Shown piece by piece: positions 56,860 through 64,000 of a stretch of 64,000 bases of DNA. The notes beneath the pieces are model-generated. The model saw only the letters and a list, made by a program, of their open reading frames with translations, did not search any database and was not told the origin of the DNA. The position numbers were made by a program, and so were the translations under genes. The stretch covers positions 187,792,187 to 187,856,186 of the forward strand of contig NC_135713.1 in NCBI RefSeq assembly GCF_964656455.1, read 5' to 3'. The stretch is from Halichoerus grypus (lineage: Eukaryota; Chordata; Mammalia; Carnivora; Phocidae). Within the stretch, counting starts at the first letter, position 1. The number at the start of each line of letters is the position of its first letter.

Positions 56860-58079
56860 CAGCTTAATCTGGTAACTGTGGCATGTGCTGGGAGTGGAGC
56901 CCTCTCCTCTTCTTATTTGGTTCACAAAATGCCTGGGGAGCTCCTAGCCACTCCAGCCAGTTTCTCCTCATAACCCCAGGGATAGTGGGGTGTCCAATAA
57001 AGGGAGCCCAGCAAGCTGATACTTGGATCTCTATTCCAGCTTCTTAGCCAAAACTGCTCTCTCCCTTTTACTATTCCCTTTCCAAATCCACAGATGGGTG
57101 TGCAAAGCTTTATTTCTGTGAACACATGCTCTAGCACACATAGGACCAGATATGCACACACAGTGACATGTGTGTAGTACACACCCTGTTCAGTTCAACC
57201 ACCACTCCCAGCCTTTAGCATTCCTGTCCCTGCCTGGTCCCTGCACAGTAAACAGGGGTGGGGCATTGTCCAAGGAGCTTCAATCCCTCAGGAACCTGGT
57301 GCCACTCCCCCACCTTGTTACTTTAACCTTGATGTGTTTACACTGAGTGTGTCTCTACACCCACCTCCTCCTTCTGGGGCAGTGTATCCTTAGGGACAGA
57401 ATGCTCCTGGCACAGGTATCAGGAATAAAGATCATTGAGAGTGCAAATTGGCACCACTTTCCCTACTTCACCGGAGGGGCTCTCTATGCTTAATGATGTT
57501 GGATGGCAGTTCTAGAGCTTGTCACTCATCTCCGTGGCCCTGCTGTCTCCTGCTGCCAGCTGGGCTCAGGTGCCCTTATACTCCTCATCTCCCGCGCCCC
57601 CCCCTCCCCCCGGCCTCCTCTCTCTTCTCCTCACCCCAACTAGACCTGCCACAACCTGCTGTTCCCTGCCTGGATCCTACCTGCCTGCCGGTACCCGCCT
57701 CTCACAAGCCAGGCCCTCACCACCTATTGTGCCCTACCAGAAAGGGCAGATGGGCACCGCCCCCAGTGCCAATGCCAATCCACCCCAGGCCTTTCCAGCC
57801 CCTCTTATAGAAGGAACGTAAAGACCACAAATATGGCAACAGAACATACTGTCGGGGTTGAGAGTGATGGACACCCAATCAGCAATCTTTGTAGGCCTCA
57901 CCTGAGTACAGGTAAGCCCAAATTGTGCAAGCCACACACCTGCTCTACTTCTTTGAAATGATACTTAAGAGCCCCTGTTACCCCCAAACCAGGACTCACT
58001 CTCCATTGGTAAATCACTCCATCACTTTTGCCCTTAATTTCTGCATCTGCCCTGACGCCAATCCCATTCAGCCCCTTAC

Positions 58080-59140
58080 TATTTCCCCCGAGGCCAGCCC
58101 CGGCGCCCAAGTTCAAGCCTCGCGCGGCCCAGGGGGCGGGTCCAGAAAGGGCAGGGGCGGGGACTGGGCGGAGACTGGAGGAGGGGGCGCGGTCTCAGTT
58201 CTGCCACCTTCCCCCCGGCCAGGAGCGCAGCCGCCGCCGCCGCCGCCGCCTCCGCCGCGTCCTCGCTCAGCCTTGCGCTCCGCCCGCTGTCTCTGCCGCC
58301 GCAGCCCGGCCCAGGAGCGCAGAGCCCGGGGCACTGGCCCCGCAGCCTACCCGCCCTCCGGGCCGCGTGCCGGCTGCAGCCGACATGGGGGGCCACTAAG
58401 AGCGAGCACTCTTTCCCTCTGGCACCTCCCCGGGCCACTGGCCACTGGACCCCGGCCAGCGAGCCTCGGGCACCTCTGGCCCCCAGTCCGGCGCCTGGCA
58501 CAGCCCTCCGCTCTGCCTCTCAGGCTCTGAGCATCGTGTCCCCGCCCCCCCCGCCCGCGCCTGGGACACCTGGGTCCCCCGGCGGCCCCGAGGAGAGGGG
58601 CGGGGGGGGGGGCATGAAGCCGTTGGAGAAATTTTTGAAGAAGCAGACGTCGCAGCTGGCGGGGCGAACGGTGGCGGGAGGTCCCGGCGGGGGTCCGGGA
58701 AGCTGCGGCGGGCCTGGCGGGGGCGGGGGACCTGGCGGGGGCGGCGGTCCAACCGGAGGACTGCGGCCGCTGCAGCGGCGTCAGAGCGTGTCTCGCCTGC
58801 TGCTCCCCGCTTTCCTCCGGGAGCCCCCCGCCGAGCCGGGGCTGGAGCCGCCCCCTGAAGAGGAAGGGGGAGAGCCGGCGGGGGTCGCGGAGGAGCTCGG
58901 CAGCGGGGGGCCCTGTTGGCTACAGCTCGAGGAGGTGCCGGGGCCCGGGCCGCTCGGGGGAGGGGGGCCTCTGCGCTCCCCTTCCTCGTACTCCTCTGAC
59001 GAGCTGTCCCCGGGCGAACCCCTGACCTCCCCGCCCTGGGCCCCCCTGGGCGCCCCCGAGCGGCCGGAGCATCTTCTGAACCGGGTGCTGGAGCGGCTCG
59101 CCGGAGGGGCCACCAGGGACAGCGCTGCCTCAGGTAAGGC
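58080..59140 (+). promoter_or_regulatory. RAPGEFL1: RAPGEFL1 CpG island, promoter, 5' UTR and exon 1
   Basis: Extremely GC- and CpG-rich, with a CCG-repeat tract at about 58230-58260 and GC boxes (GGGGCGGG). TATA-less. The transcription start is probably near 58.2 kb but is not determined. Confidence 0.75.
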
Positions 59141-61502
59141 TCATCCATCCCGGAGTAGGGGGTTGCTACCTGGTTCCTCTTCCTTGCCCTTGGACAGTGG
59201 GGGTGGCGCTATGCCGGGAGCCTCGGTGTGGGGTTGAGCGGTCAGCTGAAGTGGGGCAGCGGCCTAGGAGAGGAACAGACCCTTATGCAGAAGGGAAGCA
59301 GCAGTGCCCCCTTCCTCCCTGTAGCAGCCTCACCCACAGAGAAGCTGAACCTCTTTCTCTCCTTAAGCCACCCTTCCTTTCTCCTGGACATTTTACCCAC
59401 AGATTCTCATGGGTCCCTGGTGTTGACTACCTCCTTCTGTGGCCCCAAATTAAGGCCTGACACACTAAGATGTGCTCTACCCCCCCACCCCCACCCCAAG
59501 ACGTGCTTTCCAAGACCTGAAAGACCTTCTAGGAGTCCCTGATTCTGTCTAGAAGCCCCACAGCACAGGGCTGGCTGGCCCACTCAGTGGTTCAGTGCCA
59601 GACAGGCTCAGGGCCCAAGCTGCCTTTTGCACTCGGGCAAAGGGATGCATTGTCCTTAGCAGCTTGGGGGGGAAGGAGGTGTCCTAGTTGGGGGTTGGCT
59701 CAGAAGGTGTTTGTTGGGGGAGAGGTGGCTGGGCAGACAGACATCAGGACCCTGCAGCATCCTGGGGGGGTTCTGAGCCCCTCCAACTCCCGCCCTTCCC
59801 AAGACAGGCCTCAACACACAGCCTCTTCAAAAAATAATAGCCACACCCTGAGAAGCTTATTCCCTAAATGATGATGCTATTTCACCACTCCCCACCAGCA
59901 CCCCTACTAAGGGGACTTTGAGGAAACTGAGGCCCCAAACTGCTGGTTAGTGGTGGAGGTAGAAGACCGATGGGTCTTTAGGTCTGCCTCTCAGCATTTC
60001 ACTAAACCCAGCAGGGTCTGAGGATGGGAGCCCTGGTTGAGGGCCTAAAGATGAGGGTTTCACACCTTGCTCTTAGACCTCTGCAGGGAGCCTGGACTTA
60101 GGCTTGTGGAATAGGACACTGCTCCCCTAGATTTTTCTCAAGACCTGGGTCCTCTCCTTGGCTCAGTTGTCGTTGCCCTGGGGAGCTGACACCTTTTGGA
60201 TTTAATTAGAAAAATATCAGACACACACAGCTCTCCTAACCATAACTTCCCGCCTACACCACACACCCTGTGTCTCTATGACACATTCCCTGGGGAGTCT
60301 GTGCATTGGACCAGAGCCTGGCTTGGAAGAGACAGACGCCAAACTGTAGCCCCCATAGCAGCATCTCCCCCACTCTGCCCCATGTTCCTCTTCCTTTGCT
60401 CTGGCTTGGCTCTCCCATGAGATAGATAGGAAGGACGTTGGGCATCCCTATTCCTTGTCGCCATCTTTGGAGCCAGGGGTCACGGCTGGGGTTCTCAGAC
60501 TCACTTTATGAACATAGCAGGGTAGCAAGGTAAAGAGGAAAAGGGAGAATCTGTCTTTCCCCTTCCACAGGGATCTGGTGCCACACACTCTGCCTGGTCT
60601 CTCGTGGGGAAGGACTCTTGAATTGATTGTCACCCTAGTACCTGGGCTGACAAGCTAGATGCCCAGAGTAACTGCTTTGGGGAACCTCAAACTAGTCCCA
60701 GGGTAAATGAGAATCACCTTAACCTACCACTCTGATATTCTCCAACATAAGCAATGTTCTCAAGCCATCTTGGCTTCCTCCCACACTGTGTGGGAGGGGG
60801 GACTTACAGAAGTTATCCTCAAACCAGTCAAAGGCTGGCAAACATCTAAGCAGCCCTATCTAACCTCTGTGCTCTACCCTGACACGCAGCTTGCCTCGGG
60901 CATATTGAGAAAAGAACAAAGACTCAGGAGTCTGGGTTCCTACTCCAGCTCCAGGCAAGTCCCTCCCGGCTCTGGGCCTCAGTTTCTCATTTGTGAAATG
61001 CAACAGTTGAGTAGAGGATCTGGTGTTGGTTCTCCTCCTCTACCTTCATGACTAGAAACAGAGGCCAGGGGATGGTGAGCCAAGGGACGTCAGAAGCCTT
61101 GGTTTTGTCCTGGGGCAGTGCCTGGGGACCTGGCCCTAACCTGTCCTGGTGAGGACACCTGGCTCCCTCCCTGCGCCCTGCCTGTCTCTGTGTGCCAGGC
61201 TGCCCTGCCCCACCCCAGGGCTGGCTGCAAGTCAGGGCGACCTTGTACCTGGCTGACTGGCTGAGCCAGGCCCAGATGGGGGAGTGGAAGGGAAAAAGGT
61301 GGTGAGAGCCACTCCCCTCCACCCTTCCGTCATTAACCCTTCCATCTCTGGGCATCCAGAGGACACAGGGCTTCTATTTAAAGGCTTTTGGGATCAAAGA
61401 GATGGCAGTCACTCCCTCTCCTTTTTAATGGGGCTGGTTCTCACCTGCCCAGTTGGAACTCAGAGCTTTTAGGTAGGGAGTAGGGAGGGGAGGAGGGATA
61501 CA

Positions 61503-61539
<37 letters not shown>

Positions 61540-61758
61540 CACTGACCCTAACCTCTGTGTTTACAAGTTCTTTGTCTAGAGACACTTCTGTGGTCGACCT
61601 CTTTTTGGGGCAGATCTCAAGCTTGGTGTATTATCTGACCAGCTTCCCACATGCATTGAAGAGTAGTGGGCGTGGCCATCAAAGGGCGCCCCCTCCTTCC
61701 CTCCAGCTGCCTTGGCAGCTGCCAACCCCACCCCCGCAGCGGCTGCCCAGAACCTTCA

Positions 61759-61791
<33 letters not shown>

Positions 61792-63418
61792 ACGCGCGCG
61801 CGCTCTTGTGCAGAGCATGACGGGGCAGGTGGCTGGGGCTCCAGCCTGGCTAAGGAAAACTCACTCTAGGAGGCAAGGGGGTGGGTAGTGAGTGTCCAGT
61901 CGGGTCCTGGGAGTGCCCGCCTGACATCAGTGGCGCCAATTGATCTCTACAGATATCCTGCTGGATGACATCGTCCTCACCCATTCTCTCTTCCTCCCCA
62001 CGGAGAAATTTCTGCAGGAGCTACACCAGTAATATCCTTTTATGGAGCTTGCAATAGGGGAGGTCAGGAGGAAGCCACTCCCCCTACCCCACATGTGATA
62101 TCAGGGCCTGGGTGCTTCCCTAGGAAACACACCTGGGTTTCAATTCCAGGGGTTTTACTCACCAGCTGTGTGACCTTGGGCAGACCACCTAACCTCCTGG
62201 GGCCTCAGTTTCCTCTTCTGTAAAAAGGGGGTAAATAACACCTGCCCTGCCTACCTATGGGGCTGCTGTGGAGATCAATCTGATAGTTGATGTGGGAGTG
62301 CTCTGGAGACTGCAGAGCCCTGTGCAAATGTAAGGTGTTATTATTCTATTAAGAGAGCCTCTCTCCCCACTGAATTGTTGCTCTAAACATCTGGTTGCCC
62401 AGTGGGTTATTATAGGGTCTGATGTAAACATCAGGTCACGGCTCTGCTTCGGTGGGGTCTGCTAGAGACAGGCCACTGGCCAGGCTATTCGTAGGGTCTC
62501 ATGTAAGCAGAGGGCCTCACACTGAGTTATTTTAGGATCTAATTGTACATGTCAGGCCACTGAGTAGAATACCGTAGGCTCTCTTAGAAACACCAGGCCT
62601 TACACTGAGGTATGGTCAGGTTTGTGGTAAGCATCATTGGCCTTTATCAGCTCCAGGTTATGGGCTGGTCAGAGGTTGGGTGAGTCCAGGCAGGCTATCT
62701 CCAGGTGAAATTCAAACAGGCAGGTTGTGGTCAGATGGACGTGGTCAAGTGGGTGCCATCCCTACCTACTCTGAGCAAAAGCCCAGGCTGGGGCATGAAG
62801 GGGTCTTGGCTCCAGGGACCCCTCGACCTCTCTTCTCCCTGGCCCCAGACCTAGAGAATATTTGGGAGGGTTTAGCTACCCCCCTGCTTCTCATCTCCCT
62901 TCCCAGTTTCCTCGGGTCTGGCTGCCCAGGGCTTTTTCTTAACTAAGGGGTCAGTTTTGTTTGGGCAGGAGGCATGGAGGGCCCTGAGGGGCTGGGCCGG
63001 AAGCAGGCCTGTCTAGCCATGCTCCTTCATTTCCTGGACACCTACCAGGGGCTGCTGCAGGAGGAAGAGGGGGCCGGCCACATCATCAAGGTGGGCCTGG
63101 GAAGAGAAGGCGGGTGAGCAGGCTATTAGCTCTGGAAGGGGGCTCCTTTGAAGGAGCCATACTCCTCAAGCTGGATACCTGGAAGGAGAAGATGCCAGTG
63201 GACCTCAGTTTATATGGTTCCTCTATGTTCAAAGACATGGAGACCCTGCCCCAGCCCTTGCCGGTAGCAAAGTTTGGGATGAGACCCCTGCCTTTATCTT
63301 CTCTCTCCTCTGCTCCCCAGGATCTGTACCTGCTGATCATGAAGGATGAGTCCCTTTACCAGGACCTCCGAGAGGACACATTGAGGCTGCACCAGCTTGT
63401 GGAAACAGTGGAGCTAAA
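58614..63418 (+). CDS. RAPGEFL1: RAPGEFL1, Rap guanine nucleotide exchange factor-like 1, N-terminal part (partial)
   Basis: Member of the RapGEF/EPAC-related family without the cyclic-nucleotide-binding domain; presumed to act on Ras/Rap GTPases, but exchange activity is less well established. Coding exons here: 58614-59133, 61953-62031, 62955-63090, 63321-63418; phases join into 277 codons plus 2 nt, and the rest is beyond the window. The start is MKPLEKFLKKQTSQLAGRTV at 58614, chosen by match to the human N-terminus as I recall it; an upstream in-frame GTG was ignored. Residues about 27-50 are Gly/Pro low-complexity, followed by RRQSVSRLLLPAFLREPP and a Ser-rich SSYSSDELSPGE segment. Exons 2-4 (DILLDDIVLTHSLFLP..., LYLLIMKDESLYQ) begin the RasGEF N-terminal (REM-like) region. 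Intron 2 is a U12-type AT-AG intron. Confidence 0.95.
61504..61537. repeat. (CA)n microsatellite
   Basis: About 17 CA units in RAPGEFL1 intron 1. Confidence 0.97.
61760..61803. repeat. (TG)n(CG)n alternating purine-pyrimidine tract
   Basis: About 15 TG units followed directly by about five CG units, an uninterrupted alternating run of about 44 nt, the type of sequence able to adopt Z-DNA. Confidence 0.95.
62032..62954 (+). other. RAPGEFL1: RAPGEFL1 intron 2, U12-type AT-AG intron
   Basis: 5' splice site ATATCCTTTT fits the U12 consensus exactly. The branch site TTTCTTAAC (62935-62943) lies about 12 nt from the 3' AG (62953-62954). No polypyrimidine tract separates them; the spacer is purine-rich. 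Splicing here restores the codon for Tyr in LHQYFV. Confidence 0.85.
62120..62345 (-). repeat. MIR SINE, antisense, in RAPGEFL1 intron 2
   Basis: 'ccagctgtgtgaccttgggca', 'ggcctcagtttcctcttctgt' and 'gggctgctgtggagatcaa' are the reverse of the MIR consensus in order. Confidence 0.85.
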
Positions 63419-63736
63419 GTGAGGGGAATGGGTTGGGGGAGGGATAGGACAGAAGTCCCCCATGTTCCTCTGTCACAGGAACTGCCTCTGGCCTTTTGAC
63501 TCCAATGTGGTTTTATTTCAGCCCCTTTCTCTTGCTAGAGGGTAGCACAGAGCATGGCCTCCAGTCACTTTCTTGTCCATTCTCTCATCCATTTCTTTGT
63601 TAATCCAATGGTGTACTGGTACATATTTAACAACCAGCACTTCAGGGAGAAAAAAAAAAAAAAGCGCCCCTATTTGTAGCTTTTGCTGATTCCCATGGTG
63701 TGAATTCTCTCACTGGCTGATTTCCAGCTACTGACA

Positions 63737-63744
63737 TGACGTCA
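63737..63744. promoter_or_regulatory. Palindromic CRE (TGACGTCA) in RAPGEFL1 intron 4
   Basis: Perfect 8-nt CREB/ATF site. No surrounding promoter-like composition, so function is doubtful. Confidence 0.25.
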
Positions 63745-64000
63745 CTGAATGTGAAGTTGTGAAGAAATGTGTGGTAGCAGGCCATTACGTAGTATTTTCA
63801 CCCCACAAATCCAAGAGAGGTAAATAACATCAAGAGCATAGATAATAGCAAAATATAGTAAAACAGGATACTACCTTTTGTGGTAATAATTTGGCTAGAA
63901 GTTTATAAAACATTTTTTTTTATTAATGGCTGTTTAAAAACCCATAGGCAGAATCTCACCAAATTTCACAATCTGCTCTCATGAGCCAATGTGAGCCAGC

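Larger units (their letters stand above)
55036..58150. other. CASC3-RAPGEFL1 intergenic region
   Basis: No supported gene. Contains three X-box-like motifs, a MITE carrying a U6 retropseudogene and a C-rich stretch near 57590-57620. The reading frames are short and lack splice context. Confidence 0.6.
59134..61952 (+). other. RAPGEFL1: RAPGEFL1 intron 1
   Basis: GT-AG intron of 2.8 kb. Holds a MIR-like stretch near 60940-61020, two dinucleotide tracts at 61504-61537 and 61760-61803, and otherwise unique sequence. Confidence 0.8.

Noticed and set aside
58536..58613. RAPGEFL1 start upstream of 58614
   Set aside because: The upstream in-frame codon is GTG within the Pro-rich 5' UTR translation. 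The ATG at 58614 begins the known MKPLEKFLKK sequence.
58396..59148. 250-residue minus-strand open frame opposite RAPGEFL1 exon 1
   Set aside because: Antisense shadow of a GC-rich coding exon with low-complexity content.

Overview
This is mammalian nuclear DNA, and almost certainly from an arctoid carnivoran (bear, seal or mustelid type). At least 25 tRNA-derived SINEs of the caniform CAN-SINE type are present. Their 5' ends read like gcgcctgggtggctcag, they carry a pyrimidine-rich 3' part, and they end in AAATAAA plus poly(A). The head sequence differs from the common dog and cat versions as I remember them. The four genes lie in the same order and orientation as on human 17q21: NR1D1 (minus), MSL1 (plus), CASC3 (plus), RAPGEFL1 (plus). 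Exons were assigned by splice sites, reading phase and recalled human protein sequences; no alignment was run.

Layout. 1-5,565: NR1D1 (REV-ERB alpha) on the minus strand, exons 1-5 and the first 57 bases of exon 6. The window cuts off the ligand-binding domain. Its promoter carries the known Rev-DR2 autoregulatory site, and intron 1 holds a CpG-rich block with three CACGTG E-boxes and a D-box. 5,700-22,400: a 17-kb intergenic interval with no gene I can support, but with many repeats, including an ancient DNA transposon split by six SINEs. 22,650-35,655: MSL1, nine coding exons, an intact 614-residue frame and a 2.5-kb 3' UTR. 35,890-36,700: an L3/CR1-like remnant. 37,200-55,035: CASC3, an intact 703-residue frame in 13 coding exons plus a probable separate 3' UTR exon. 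Its 8-kb intron 3 is full of L2, L1 and SINE insertions. 55,035-58,150: intergenic, with three RFX X-box-like motifs and a U6 snRNA retropseudogene. 58,150-64,000: RAPGEFL1 CpG-island promoter and coding exons 1-4 (277 codons); the gene runs off the right edge.

The genes do not form one pathway. NR1D1 is a heme-responsive clock repressor, MSL1 is the scaffold of the MOF H4K16 acetyltransferase complex, CASC3 is an exon-junction-complex core factor, and RAPGEFL1 is a Ras/Rap exchange-factor-like protein. The most unusual signals are (1) a 44-base-pair inverted repeat in MSL1 that buries the 3' splice site of a symmetric 48-nt exon, next to a partial direct copy of that exon; (2) a U12-type AT-AG intron in RAPGEFL1; and (3) the X-box cluster upstream of RAPGEFL1.
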